Assembly (NCBI GenBank): GCA_034927775.1
Contig: JAYFPL010000077.1
Span: forward strand, 17,322-81,321
Length of the DNA stretch: 64,000 nt
Source: IOR16 sp034927775
GTDB taxonomy: Bacteria > Bacillota > Clostridia > Peptostreptococcales > Anaerovoracaceae
Reading direction: 5' to 3'
Positions 50,352 to 60,039 of this stretch are shown piece by piece. Under the pieces are notes generated by a model. That model was given only the letters and a program-made list of their open reading frames with translations, was not told where the DNA came from and ran no database searches. How positions within the stretch are numbered: the first letter of the stretch is position 1; each line of letters begins with the position of its first letter. The translations under genes and the position numbers were made by a program.

Positions 50352-52835
50352 TTAAAGTTTTATTTGGGAATTTTTTTTGTTTTCTTCTTGAATCTCATCC
50401 TCATCTTCATCTTCACGAACTACCTTAGCCATTGCAATGATGTTCGCATCGTCTTCCACCTTCATTATCTTAACTCCTTGCGTTGCTCTGCCGAGTCTTG
50501 ATACTTCCGATGCCTTGATTCGAATGATAATACCATCCGAATTAATCAGTAAAATTTCATCATTTTCATTGACAACCATAGCACCGATTAATTCTCCAGT
50601 TTTACTGAATTTTGCTTTATCATAAGTCAAAAGACCTTTACCGCCTCTTGCTTGAACCTTATAATCTTTAACTGCTGTTCTCTTTCCGTAACCAGCTTGT
50701 GTAACTACCAATAGTTCTTCTTCTTTTTCTGCAAGCTCCATAGCAACCACTTCATCGCCTTTTTCTAAAGAAATTGCACGTACGCCACCTGCTAAACGAC
50801 CCATTGGTCTCACATCTTCTTCACTGAAGCAAATACACTTGCCATGCTTTGTTACAATAATGACATTGCTCGTTCCGGAAGTCTCTTTGATTCCGATAAG
50901 TTGGTCACCTTCTTTTAGATTAATCGCGATCAATCCGGTTTTACGGTTAGTATCAAATTGCGCCATATCCATTTTCTTAATGGTACCCTTTTTTGTAACT
51001 GCAATCAAATACTTATTTGCATCAAAGGATTGAATCGGAATCACTGCCGTAATTCTTTCACGCTGCATTAAATTTAAGAAATTTACTGCAGGCGTACCCT
51101 TTGCAGTTCTCTGCGCTTCCGGAATTTCATAGGCTTTGATGCGATGTGCTTTTCCGGTATTTGTAAAGAACATTAAGTAATCATGTGTTGATGTAATCAA
51201 CATATTCTTTACAAAATCATTTTCTCTTGTAGTCAGTCCGGTAATTCCTTTTCCTCCACGTTTCTGTGTTTTATAGGTATCGGATGATACACGCTTGATA
51301 TATCCTAAATGTGTTAAAGTAATTGCTACATTTTCTTCTGCAATTAAATCTTCTTCGTCAATTTCTTGTGCATCGGCTACAATTTGTGTTCTACGTTTAT
51401 CGCTGTATTTTTTCTTAATTTCAAGAAGCTCATCTTTAATAACACCCATCAATTTTTTTTCATCTGCAAGTAAGCTCTTGTAGTAAGCGATTTTTTCCAT
51501 CAATTCTTTATATTCTGCTTCGATTTTTTCTCGTTCCAATCCTTGCAGTCTGGCAAGACGCATATCTAAAATAGCTTGTGCCTGTAATTCAGAAAGTCCA
51601 AAGCGCTCCATTAAACGAGGCTTTGCATCGTTATAGCTGGATCGAATGATTTTGATAATTTCATCAATGTTATCAAGAGCAATGCGTAAACCTTCTAAGA
51701 TATGTGCCCTTGCTTCTGCTTTATTTAAATCAAAAATCGTTCTTCTTGTAACAACATCCTTCTGATGCTTTAGATACTCTACTAAAATTTCTCTTAAATT
51801 CAATAACTTTGGCTGCCCATTGACAAGAGCAATCATAATCATACTGTAACTATCTTGCATTTGGGTATGTTTATACAAACGATTTAAAGTAATCTGCGGA
51901 TTTGCATCTCTTTTCAACTCGATGACAATACGCATACCATGACGGTTGGATTCATCTCGAATGTCGGAAATACCTTCAATTTTCTTTTCTTTTACCAAAT
52001 CTGCGATTTTTTCAATCAATCTTGATTTATTTACTTGATAAGGAATTTCTGTGACAATAATCTGTTGTCTTCCTTTTGCCGTTTCTTCAAATTCCACTTT
52101 TGCACGAACCACTACTTTTCCTTGTCCTGTACGATAAGCTTCCTTTGCATTATTTTTACCCATAATGATAGCGCCCGTAGGAAAATCTGGTGCTTTTATA
52201 ATTTTAATCAAATCCTCTACGGTTGCATCTTCATCATCAATTAGTTTTATAGCACCATCAATTACCTCACCAAGATTGTGAGGCGGAATGGAGGTTGCCA
52301 TACCAACGGCAATCCCGTTGGAACCATTTACTAAAAGGTTTGGAAAACGAGACGGTAATACGGTCGGCTCTTTTTCTTCTTCATCAAAGTTCGGCATAAA
52401 ATCAACCGTTTCTTTGTCAATATCTCGAAGCATTTCCAAAGCAAACGGAGTCATTCTTGCTTCGGTGTAACGCATTGCCGCAGCCCCGTCTCCATCGACA
52501 GAACCAAAGTTTCCATGACCGTCGACCATCATATAGCGAATGGAGAAATCCTGTGCCATACGAACCATCGCATCATAAATCGAGCTATCTCCATGAGGGT
52601 GATATTTACCCATTACTTCACCGACAATACGAGCCGATTTTTTATGCGGCTTATCCGGTGTAACGCCAAGTTCGCTCATTCCATATAAAATTCTTCGATG
52701 AACTGGCTTAAGTCCATCTCTTACATCGGGTAATGCTCTTCCTACAATAACGCTCATTGCGTAATCAATATAGGAGTTTTTCATTTCATCATGAATTTCA
52801 TGCTGAATGACTTTTGTATCTTCTAATAAATTCAT
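50352..52835 (-). CDS. gyrA: DNA gyrase subunit A
   Basis: 827 residues. The N-terminal MKNSYIDYAMSVIVGRALPD, the active-site region AAAMRYTEARMTPFALEML (catalytic Tyr) and the C-terminal GyrA-box-like blades (RGGKGITGLTTREND) are standard. The C-terminal tail is acidic (EDEDEDEIQEENKK). Follows gyrB by 16 bases, transcribed away from oriC to the left. Confidence 0.98.
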   Translation of the reverse strand: MNLLEDTKVIQHEIHDEMKNSYIDYAMSVIVGRALPDVRDGLKPVHRRILYGMSELGVTPDKPHKKSARIVGEVMGKYHPHGDSSIYDAMVRMAQDFSIRYMMVDGHGNFGSVDGDGAAAMRYTEARMTPFALEMLRDIDKETVDFMPNFDEEEKEPTVLPSRFPNLLVNGSNGIAVGMATSIPPHNLGEVIDGAIKLIDDEDATVEDLIKIIKAPDFPTGAIIMGKNNAKEAYRTGQGKVVVRAKVEFEETAKGRQQIIVTEIPYQVNKSRLIEKIADLVKEKKIEGISDIRDESNRHGMRIVIELKRDANPQITLNRLYKHTQMQDSYSMIMIALVNGQPKLLNLREILVEYLKHQKDVVTRRTIFDLNKAEARAHILEGLRIALDNIDEIIKIIRSSYNDAKPRLMERFGLSELQAQAILDMRLARLQGLEREKIEAEYKELMEKIAYYKSLLADEKKLMGVIKDELLEIKKKYSDKRRTQIVADAQEIDEEDLIAEENVAITLTHLGYIKRVSSDTYKTQKRGGKGITGLTTRENDFVKNMLITSTHDYLMFFTNTGKAHRIKAYEIPEAQRTAKGTPAVNFLNLMQRERITAVIPIQSFDANKYLIAVTKKGTIKKMDMAQFDTNRKTGLIAINLKEGDQLIGIKETSGTSNVIIVTKHGKCICFSEEDVRPMGRLAGGVRAISLEKGDEVVAMELAEKEEELLVVTQAGYGKRTAVKDYKVQARGGKGLLTYDKAKFSKTGELIGAMVVNENDEILLINSDGIIIRIKASEVSRLGRATQGVKIMKVEDDANIIAMAKVVREDEDEDEIQEENKKNSQIKL

Positions 52836-52851
52836 TTTGCTTTCTTTCCTC

Positions 52852-54783
52852 CTATATATCTAAATTCTTTACATACTTTGCATTCTCTTCAATGAATTTC
52901 TTTCTTGGAGGAACCTTATCACCCATTAATGTGGTAAACATTTCATCAGCAGCGGCTGCATCTTCAAGGGTAAATTGAACTAAGGTTCTCTGTTTATAAT
53001 CCATTGTTGTTTCCCATAGCTGATTGTAATCCATTTCTCCAAGACCCTTATAACGTTGGATCACTGCTTTTCCCGGTTTGTCTGCAATCTGCGCCATTAA
53101 GCGTTCCTGCTCTCTTTCCGAATATGTGTAATATACTTCTTTGTTTTTCTTTACTTGGAAAAGCGGCGGCTGTGCAGCATAAACATAGCCCCCTTCAATC
53201 AGTGGTGTCATATAGCGATAGAAGAATGTCAGAAGCAAAGTACGAATGTGTGCTCCATCGACATCAGCATCTGTCATAATTACAATTTTATGATATCTTA
53301 GCTTCTCAATATTGAAATCCGTCCCAATATTACATCCAAATGCCGTAATCATATTTTTGATTTCTTCGGAATTCAGTATCTTATCCAATCTCGCTTTTTC
53401 TACATTAAGAATTTTTCCACGGAGCGGTAAGATTGCTTGTCTCATTCTATCACGTCCCTGCTTTGCAGAACCGCCTGCAGAATCTCCTTCGACAAGGAAA
53501 ATTTCCGAAAGTGCTGGATCTTTTTCGGAACAATCTGCTAATTTACCCGGCAAAGAAATACCATCTAATACTCCTTTTCTTCTCGTTAATTCTCTTGCCT
53601 TTCTTGCAGCTTCTCGTGCTCTGGCTGCACGAAGACATTTATCCAAAATAACACGAGCCTGTTGTGGGTTTTCTTCTAAAAACGCAGATAAATTTTCATT
53701 GGTCGTTGTCTCAACAAAACCTCTCATTTCACTATTTCCGAGCTTTGTCTTTGTCTGCCCTTCAAATTGAGGCTGTGTTAATTTTACCGAAATAATTGCA
53801 GTTAAACCTTCTCGAATGTCTTCGCCGGAAAGACTGTCCTCATTTTCTTTTATAAATTTATTTCTTTTTGCATAATCATTAAATACTCTTGTCAAAGCGG
53901 ACTTGAATCCAGCCATATGTGTTCCGCCTTCGGTTGTATTAATGTTGTTTGCATAAGATAAAATTGTTTCATTATAACGATCGGTATACTGCATTGCAAT
54001 TTCTACTTCATGATCATCTTTTTGGTATTCAAAATAGATGATATCCGGATGAATGACTTCTTTATTTTTATTTTGATGTTTTACAAATTCTTTAATTCCA
54101 CCTTCATAATGGAAGACTTCTTTTCTTTTTTGACCTTCTCTTTCATCGGCAAGCGTAATTTTAATACCACGATTTAAAAATGCCATTTCACGAAGTCGAT
54201 GTTCTAACGTCGCAAAAACAAACTCTGTTTCTTCAAAAATTTCCGAATCTGGTTTAAAAATTGTTTTGGAACCGGTTTTCTTTCCACATTCTCCGACTAC
54301 CGTTAATTCACTGGTTATCTTTCCCCTAGAATACGTCTGGCGATAAATCTTCCCATTTCTTTTTATTTCTACTTCCATTTCCTCGGAAAGTGCATTAACA
54401 ACGGATGCGCCTACCCCGTGTAAACCACCGGATACTTTATAACCTCCGCCTCCAAATTTACCTCCTGCATGAAGTACAGTATGAATGACCTCAACCGCAG
54501 GTTTTTTTAACTTCGGATGAAGATCAACCGGCATACCTCTGCCATCATCTTCTACCAAAATAGAATCATCTTGCTGTATAACTATAGAAATTTCTTTACA
54601 AAAACCAGCAAGTGCTTCGTCAATGCTGTTATCCACAATTTCATAAACCAAATGATGCAACCCACGGGGACCAGTTGTACCAATGTACATTCCAGGTCTT
54701 TTTCGAACCGCTTCCAATCCTTCTAATACCTGAATTTGCTCTGCGTTATATGCTTGTTGCTGCTTTACGTCTTCTAACGCCAT
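52852..54783 (-). CDS. gyrB: DNA gyrase subunit B
   Basis: 643 residues from the ATG at 54783 (GGAGG upstream). ATPase site: YEIVDNSIDEALAGFC, DDGRGMPVDLHPK and VSGGLHGVGASVVNALS. TOPRIM: LVEGDSAGGSAKQGRDR and IVIMTDADVDGAHIRTLLL; PLRGKILNVEKARLDKIL. Full length. First gene leftward of oriC, preceded by a promoter and a leader with a 21-codon ORF. Confidence 0.98.
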   Translation of the reverse strand: MALEDVKQQQAYNAEQIQVLEGLEAVRKRPGMYIGTTGPRGLHHLVYEIVDNSIDEALAGFCKEISIVIQQDDSILVEDDGRGMPVDLHPKLKKPAVEVIHTVLHAGGKFGGGGYKVSGGLHGVGASVVNALSEEMEVEIKRNGKIYRQTYSRGKITSELTVVGECGKKTGSKTIFKPDSEIFEETEFVFATLEHRLREMAFLNRGIKITLADEREGQKRKEVFHYEGGIKEFVKHQNKNKEVIHPDIIYFEYQKDDHEVEIAMQYTDRYNETILSYANNINTTEGGTHMAGFKSALTRVFNDYAKRNKFIKENEDSLSGEDIREGLTAIISVKLTQPQFEGQTKTKLGNSEMRGFVETTTNENLSAFLEENPQQARVILDKCLRAARAREAARKARELTRRKGVLDGISLPGKLADCSEKDPALSEIFLVEGDSAGGSAKQGRDRMRQAILPLRGKILNVEKARLDKILNSEEIKNMITAFGCNIGTDFNIEKLRYHKIVIMTDADVDGAHIRTLLLTFFYRYMTPLIEGGYVYAAQPPLFQVKKNKEVYYTYSEREQERLMAQIADKPGKAVIQRYKGLGEMDYNQLWETTMDYKQRTLVQFTLEDAAAADEMFTTLMGDKVPPRKKFIEENAKYVKNLDI

Positions 54784-54839
54784 TTTATCCTCCATTTCAT
54801 ATAAAAAAATATAGTAATTTCATATTGTTTTATCAAATC

Positions 54840-54905
54840 TTATCGTATTTTCTTCAAAACCTCTAATTCAAACCATGCACAAAAAGGCTTTTCGAGTAAA
54901 CTCAT
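54840..54905 (-). CDS. 21-codon upstream ORF in the gyrB leader
   Basis: ATG at 54905 with AAAGG six bases upstream, coding 21 residues (MSLLEKPFCAWFELEVLKKI and one Arg). It lies 56 bases before the gyrB start within the predicted gyrB transcript. It could be a regulatory leader peptide or chance. No homology is recognised. Confidence 0.35.
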   Translation of the reverse strand: MSLLEKPFCAWFELEVLKKIR

Positions 54906-54942
54906 TAAAAACCTTTCTTCTTATATTTTATTCATAAACTTC

Positions 54943-54971
54943 ATTATAACTTAATTCTTGCCAATATACAA
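54943..54971 (-). promoter_or_regulatory. Sigma-A promoter of gyrB-gyrA
   Basis: TTGTAT and TATAAT with a 17-base spacer on the minus strand, about 150 bases before gyrB. Confidence 0.75.
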
Positions 54972-55369
54972 CTTTTTTACCAAAACAGCTTAAAATATTA
55001 AAAAGTTTATTTTCGCGCTTCTAATCGGCGTTTTTCGGTTTTGCCACTATATTTTATTCTTTTATATATATTGCCTTTTTCAATCCACATCTTATCCTTA
55101 ATTTTTTCTAGTATTTTTTGATTTTTCTCCATTTATTTCTCTATAAAATTTTTTATTTGCTACCTTTATTTTTTGATTTTACACAATATCTGCACATTGT
55201 GAACAGATTTACTTGTTTTACCCACAAATTGTGTATAACTTCTGTTAATCTGATTTTTTCATTATTTTCTTTTAGGTATTGCCTGTGGATAACTTTTTTT
55301 GTTATGATATCTGTACGTAATTATCTTATAAATAACTATTAAAATATCTATTTTTAGAATGGAGTACCA
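54972..55369. other. Replication origin region (oriC, dnaA-upstream part)
   Basis: About 400 AT-rich bases between divergent gyrB and dnaA. DnaA-box matches: TGTGGATAA at 55284-55292 (perfect reverse of TTATCCACA), TGTGTATAA at 55230-55238 (perfect reverse of TTATACACA), TTACCCACA at 55218-55226 (one mismatch). Long T-rich runs (55090-55160) could unwind. Gene direction switches here from leftward to rightward. Confidence 0.88.
55279..55308 (+). promoter_or_regulatory. Promoter of dnaA with DnaA box between -35 and -10
   Basis: TTGCCT and TATGAT with an 18-base spacer. A perfect DnaA box (55284-55292) lies in the spacer, which would allow DnaA to repress its own gene. Confidence 0.6.
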
Positions 55370-56707
55370 ATGAATAATTTAAAAACACTCTGGGAAAAAA
55401 CTCTAGAGCTTCTTCAACCTGAATTAACACCTGTAAGCTATGATACCTGGATTTCTCCTTTATCCCCAATCAATGTGGACGAAAAAGAAGGAATCCTATA
55501 TTTATCTCTTTACAGTGATTTTTCAAAATCGATTTTAGAAGGCCGATATAAACCCGTTATTGAAAATGCAGTAAAGCAAGCGTTTGGACAAGCTTTGAAA
55601 GTGTCGTTTATTTCACCGGAGGAAGCGCAGGTAAGTCAAACTAACAGCGCTGCTTTAGGACACGGTTTTACAGATGAGCTCTATTTAAACCCAAAATACA
55701 TATTTAACACCTTCGTCATTGGAAACAACAATCGTTTTGCACACGCTGCTTCCTTAGCTGTTGCTGAACAACCGGCAAAAGCATACAACCCCCTATTCAT
55801 TTATGGTGGGGCTGGGCTCGGAAAAACGCACTTAATGCATGCAATCGGGCATTATATTTTACAACAAAATTCAAAAACTAGGGTGCTTTACGTTTCTTCG
55901 GAAATGTTTACAAATGAATTGATTAAGGCAATCCGTACAGATAAAAACGTAGAATTTAGAAACAAATATCGCAGCATTGATGTATTGATGATTGACGACA
56001 TCCAATTCATCGAAAAAAAAGAACGAACGCAAGAAGAAATTTTCCATACCTTTAATACTCTATATGAAGCAAACAAACAGATTATTATTTCCAGCGATCG
56101 TCCCCCAAAGGAAATTGCAACATTGGAAGAACGTTTGCGTTCTCGTTTTGAATGGGGTTTAATTGCAGATATTCAAGCTCCCGATTATGAAACGAGAGTT
56201 GCAATTTTAATGAAAAAAGCAGAATTAGAAGAAGTAGCTATTACAGATGCTCTTTTAGATGTCATCGGAATCATTGCAGAAAAAATTCAATCTAATATCC
56301 GAGAATTGGAAGGTGCTTTTATCCGCGTGATTGCTTATGCAAATCTTACTAATCAGAAAATTACAAGAGAATTAGCAAAAGAAGTACTAAAAGATGTCTT
56401 TTCTTCAAAGAATACAGAAATTACTCCTACCATTATTAAACAAACGGTTTGCAAACATTTTGATATCAAAGAGTCCGACATGGTATCTTCAAAAAGATCT
56501 CGAAATATTGCTTTTCCAAGACAAATTGCAATGTATTTATGTCGAACACTTACTGATTTATCTTTACCTAAGATCGGCGAAGAATTTGGTAATCGTGACC
56601 ATACAACGGTATTACATGCTTATGAAAAAATTTCTACTTCTTTTGCTGAAAGCGAAGATTTTAAAAATGTTATATCTACATTAGAATCACAGATAAAAGA
56701 AATTTAA
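55370..56707 (+). CDS. dnaA: Chromosomal replication initiator DnaA
   Basis: 445 residues. Domain I (LWEKTLELLQPELTPVSYDT, WISPL), AAA+ domain III with Walker A IYGGAGLGKTHLMHAIGHYI and Walker B VLMIDDIQFIEKKERTQEEI, and domain IV with KRSRNIAFPRQIAMYLCRTL and GNRDHTTVLHAYEKI. Ordinary length with a short domain II. GGAG precedes the ATG. First rightward gene; DnaA boxes flank it on both sides. Confidence 0.98.
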   Translation: MNNLKTLWEKTLELLQPELTPVSYDTWISPLSPINVDEKEGILYLSLYSDFSKSILEGRYKPVIENAVKQAFGQALKVSFISPEEAQVSQTNSAALGHGFTDELYLNPKYIFNTFVIGNNNRFAHAASLAVAEQPAKAYNPLFIYGGAGLGKTHLMHAIGHYILQQNSKTRVLYVSSEMFTNELIKAIRTDKNVEFRNKYRSIDVLMIDDIQFIEKKERTQEEIFHTFNTLYEANKQIIISSDRPPKEIATLEERLRSRFEWGLIADIQAPDYETRVAILMKKAELEEVAITDALLDVIGIIAEKIQSNIRELEGAFIRVIAYANLTNQKITRELAKEVLKDVFSSKNTEITPTIIKQTVCKHFDIKESDMVSSKRSRNIAFPRQIAMYLCRTLTDLSLPKIGEEFGNRDHTTVLHAYEKISTSFAESEDFKNVISTLESQIKEI

Positions 56708-56867
56708 TCCACAGGGCAAGGAAATTAAAAGGAAATTTGATAATAGTTATACACAGGTTTCTCACAAGCAACATCGTGTATTTTACTTATCCACAGAAGT
56801 TATCCACAAATCCACAGCCCCTATTACTACTGTTACTAACTTTTATTTATAAGAAGGAGGCATTCTC
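56708..56867. other. Second DnaA-box cluster, dnaA-dnaN gap
   Basis: TTATACACA (56747-56755), TTATCCACA (56787-56795) and TTATCCACA (56800-56808), plus partial TCCACAG repeats at 56708 and 56811. A bipartite origin with box clusters either side of dnaA is known in Bacillus and several Clostridia. No T-run terminator is seen, so dnaA and dnaN may be cotranscribed. Confidence 0.85.
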
Positions 56868-57980
56868 ATGCGCTTTACTTGTTCCCAACAAATATTATCG
56901 AAGGCACTAAATACTGTTTCAAAAGCCGTTACCACTAGGACAACTCTACCAATCTTAAAAGGCATTCTTTTAGAAACAACCAGTGACAACCAACTAAAAC
57001 TTTCCGCTTCAGATTTAGACTTAAGCATTGAAAAAACAATATCCGTATCTATTTCTGAACCAGGTGCTTTAGTCGTTTCCGCACGTTTATTCAGTGATAT
57101 TATTCGAAAATTACCAAATGAAACAATAGAAGTAGAACAATTAGAAAATAATCAAATTCGTATTCGCTGTATGGCTTCTGAATTTACAATTATTGGATTA
57201 CCCGCTGAAGAATTTCCAAATATCGGAACTGTAATGGAAGACCAAGCTTTGCTAATTGAAAAAGAACTTTTAAAAGATATGATAAAAAAGACATCCTTTG
57301 CAGCTAGTATCGATGAATCAAAAGGAATTATTGTTGGTGTTTTAATTGATTTATCTGTGGATAAAATGACTATGGTTGCGTTGGATGGTTTCCGAATGGC
57401 TGTAACAAGAGAAAATATGAAAAATGAACAAGAAAAAAAATTAGTTATAGCAGCTCGTATCTTAAACGAAATCAATAAAATTATTATGGATTCTGAGAAA
57501 GAAGAATCAATTACTTTGATATTAGATGATAAAAAAGCAGTTATCACTATGGAAGATACACGTATCATTCTTCGTTTATTAGAAGGAGAATTTATAAAAT
57601 ACAATGATATTCTTCCTAAAAATTATAATTGTCGTGTTCTTTTAAATAAAAATGAATTTTTAGAAAGTATTGAAAGAGCTTCTTTATTAGCAAAAGAAGG
57701 TAAAAATAATCTAGTTAAATTCTCAATCGAAGGAGAAAGTATGGAAATTACTTCTCGATCTGAAGAAGGAAACGTAAGAGAAACCGTTATGATAGAAAAA
57801 TTAGGAGATAATTTGGAGATTGGATTTAATTCAAAATATGTTTTGGATGTTTTAAAGGTAGTCACTGATGAAAGAATCATTTTACAATTCAATAGTAGTA
57901 TAAGTCCTTGTTTAATTAAACCGGTAGAAGGAGATGCTTTTGAATATTTAGTTCTGCCTGTAAGAATTGCTAATAATTAA
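56868..57980 (+). CDS. dnaN: DNA polymerase III beta clamp
   Basis: 370 residues: MRFTCSQQILSKALNTVSKA, TLPILKGILLETTSDNQLKL, SARLFSDIIRKLPNETIEVE and the C-terminal LIKPVEGDAFEYLVLPVRI are the ring-clamp signatures. AAGGAGG precedes the ATG. The S4-domain gene (yaaA) that often sits between dnaN and recF is missing; recF follows by 14 bases. Confidence 0.98.
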   Translation: MRFTCSQQILSKALNTVSKAVTTRTTLPILKGILLETTSDNQLKLSASDLDLSIEKTISVSISEPGALVVSARLFSDIIRKLPNETIEVEQLENNQIRIRCMASEFTIIGLPAEEFPNIGTVMEDQALLIEKELLKDMIKKTSFAASIDESKGIIVGVLIDLSVDKMTMVALDGFRMAVTRENMKNEQEKKLVIAARILNEINKIIMDSEKEESITLILDDKKAVITMEDTRIILRLLEGEFIKYNDILPKNYNCRVLLNKNEFLESIERASLLAKEGKNNLVKFSIEGESMEITSRSEEGNVRETVMIEKLGDNLEIGFNSKYVLDVLKVVTDERIILQFNSSISPCLIKPVEGDAFEYLVLPVRIANN

Positions 57981-57994
57981 GGGAAGGATTCATA

Positions 57995-59113
57995 ATGTAT
58001 CTCAATGAAATACAATTACAGAATTTTCGAAATTACGAGACGCAAATTGTTAAATTTCATCCTAAAGTAAATATCATTACCGGAAACAATGCACAAGGAA
58101 AAACTAATTTGTTAGAAGCAATTTATATTATGAGCCTTGGTAAGTCTTTTCGAACCAATAAAGATTCGGAAATGATTGGTTTTGATAAGGATTATTGTTC
58201 TGCGAAAAGTATTACTGTAAAAAATAAGGATCAGATTGAAATTGAGATTCGGTATTCTGCAAAGCAAAAACAAATAAAAATTGATGGAGTTCCCATTCAG
58301 AAGAACATTGATTTGCTTGAACATGTTTATACCGTTATCTTTTCACCTGAAGATTTAAAAATTGTAAAAGGTGAGCCGGAAAAAAGAAGGAAATTTATAG
58401 ATCGTGAGCTTTGTCAGTTAAAACCGATTTATTATAAAAACTTAGGACGATATAAGAAAATTATTCAGCATCGTAATATTTTATTAAAGAATCAAGAATT
58501 AGATAAACAAGTATTAGATGTTTGGAATGAAGAACTGGCTGAATATGGTTCAAGAATTATATTAGAAAGAAATCATTTTATTGAAAAATTAAATCGAATC
58601 AGTAAAGATTTACATCATAAAATAACAAATGGAAAAGAAAATCTTGAAATTTTTTATGAATCAAATTTATCGATTGGGTTAAATTTAAAGGAGCAAAAAG
58701 AAATATTTCTGAATGCTCTTCAAAAAAATATAAAGAATGACTTATTTCATGGCAGTACAGGAATTGGTCCGCATAAAGACGATTTAAAAATCAGTATTGA
58801 TGGAATAGATATTCGAAGATTTGGATCACAAGGTCAGCAAAGAACCGCAGCGCTTTCTTTAAAGCTTGCTGAGATTTCTTTAATTAAAGAAGAAACAAAG
58901 GAAGATGCTATTTTGCTGTTGGACGATGTTTTATCCGAATTAGATGGAGAAAGACAAAGTTTTTTATTAAATCGTTTAAAGGAAATACAAATTTTTATAA
59001 CAACAACTGAAATAGGACAAACATTATTGAAAAATATGCCGGATGGATTTGTTTTTACAGTAAAAAATGGAACTGTACAACGTTTAGAAAATAGTACAAA
59101 AACATTGACATAG
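57995..59113 (+). CDS. recF: DNA replication and repair protein RecF
   Basis: 372 residues. Walker A GNNAQGKTNLLEAIY, signature motif RFGSQGQQRTAALSLKLAEI and Walker B AILLLDDVLSELDGERQSFL. It loads RecA at gaps. The rpmH promoter overlaps its last codons. Nothing unusual in length. Confidence 0.97.
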   Translation: MYLNEIQLQNFRNYETQIVKFHPKVNIITGNNAQGKTNLLEAIYIMSLGKSFRTNKDSEMIGFDKDYCSAKSITVKNKDQIEIEIRYSAKQKQIKIDGVPIQKNIDLLEHVYTVIFSPEDLKIVKGEPEKRRKFIDRELCQLKPIYYKNLGRYKKIIQHRNILLKNQELDKQVLDVWNEELAEYGSRIILERNHFIEKLNRISKDLHHKITNGKENLEIFYESNLSIGLNLKEQKEIFLNALQKNIKNDLFHGSTGIGPHKDDLKISIDGIDIRRFGSQGQQRTAALSLKLAEISLIKEETKEDAILLLDDVLSELDGERQSFLLNRLKEIQIFITTTEIGQTLLKNMPDGFVFTVKNGTVQRLENSTKTLT

Positions 59114-59133
59114 CAAGGGTTTAAATGTATAAT
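59105..59133 (+). promoter_or_regulatory. Consensus sigma-A promoter of rpmH
   Basis: Perfect TTGACA-17-TATAAT; the -35 lies inside the recF stop region. Strong promoter for the ribosomal and RNase P genes. Confidence 0.9.
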
Positions 59134-59230
59134 GACTAGGCAATTGTGTCATTATATGATGAATGAAAACTACATATGGTAGTTTAGAAAACTGTATTGC
59201 ACAAATTACAGATATAAGGAGGTGTAGAGA

Positions 59231-59365
59231 ATGAAACAGACTTTCCAGCCTAAGGTTAGACAGAGAAAAAGGGAGCATGGCTTCAGAAAAAGAATGAGTA
59301 CAAAGAACGGTAGAAATGTGTTAAAAAGAAGAAGAGCAAGAGGCAGAAAATCTTTAACAGCATAG
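59231..59365 (+). CDS. rpmH: Ribosomal protein bL34
   Basis: 44 residues, very basic: MKQTFQPKVRQRKREHGFRK and RRARGRKSLTA at its end. AAGGAGG precedes the ATG. First gene of the rpmH-rnpA-yidD-yidC-jag-mnmE-mnmG series. A hairpin GACCGCAAACGTGGTC with TTTTTGTTT after the stop may be a partial terminator. Confidence 0.97.
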   Translation: MKQTFQPKVRQRKREHGFRKRMSTKNGRNVLKRRRARGRKSLTA

Positions 59366-59392
59366 AGACCGCAAACGTGGTCTTTTTGTTTC
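59366..59392 (+). terminator. Attenuating hairpin after rpmH
   Basis: GACC-GCAAAC-GTGGTC (short stem) with TTTTTGTTTC. It would lower readthrough into rnpA, a common arrangement that keeps RnpA scarce. Confidence 0.6.
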
Positions 59393-59420
59393 ATTTTTTG
59401 CAAAAGGATTGGAAAAAAGA

Positions 59421-59765
59421 ATGTTAAAACCTAATGTTTTAAGAAATAAAAAGGATTTTTCTGCCCTTTATAACAAAGGTAGATCTGTTGGTGATAGATA
59501 TGTCGTCCTATTTTTAAAAAAGAATGGAAGAAATTATAACAGAACTGCCTTTTTAGCTAGCAAAAAAGTAGGAAAAAGTGTCATTAGAAATCGAGCAAGA
59601 AGGTTAATGAAGGAGAGTTACCGGTCCTTTGAAAAAGATTTACCTATAGGCTATGATTTAATTTTCATAGCTAGAAAAACGATTTTAAATTTGAAATGTG
59701 CTGATGTGAAAAAATCTATGGAAGCCGCTATTAGAAGATCCGGTATTAAAAAAGAGAAGAAATGA
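59421..59765 (+). CDS. rnpA: Ribonuclease P protein component
   Basis: 114 residues from the ATG at 59421. The RNA-binding motif KKVGKSVIRNRARRLMKES is diagnostic; VVLFLKKNG and YDLIFIARK are typical. A TTG four codons upstream is less likely. Acts with RNase P RNA in tRNA 5' maturation. Confidence 0.97.
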   Translation: MLKPNVLRNKKDFSALYNKGRSVGDRYVVLFLKKNGRNYNRTAFLASKKVGKSVIRNRARRLMKESYRSFEKDLPIGYDLIFIARKTILNLKCADVKKSMEAAIRRSGIKKEKK

Positions 59766-59781
59766 TTGTAAGGTGAATAAC

Positions 59782-59991
59782 TTGAAAAAAATAATAATAT
59801 TTTTAATTCGAGGTTATCAGAAATTTATTTCACCGTTATTTCCGGCGACATGTCGGTTTTATCCTACATGCTCAACGTATTTTATACAAGCTGTTCAAAA
59901 ATATGGAGCATTGAAAGGTAGTTTTCTTGGTATAAAACGTATTTTAAAGTGTCATCCTTTCCATGGTGGTGGGTATGATCCTTTAGAATAA
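59782..59991 (+). CDS. yidD: Membrane protein insertion efficiency factor YidD
   Basis: 69 residues: IRGYQKFISPLFPATCRFYP, TCSTYFIQAVQKYG and CHPFHGGGYDPLE. The TTG at 59782 has AAGGTG at a good distance; an earlier in-frame GTG overlaps that ribosome site. Assists YidC. Confidence 0.94.
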   Translation: MKKIIIFLIRGYQKFISPLFPATCRFYPTCSTYFIQAVQKYGALKGSFLGIKRILKCHPFHGGGYDPLE

Positions 59992-60039
59992 GCAAAAATA
60001 GGAAAAAGATTTATGCATTTTGTATAAATTTAGGAGGTA

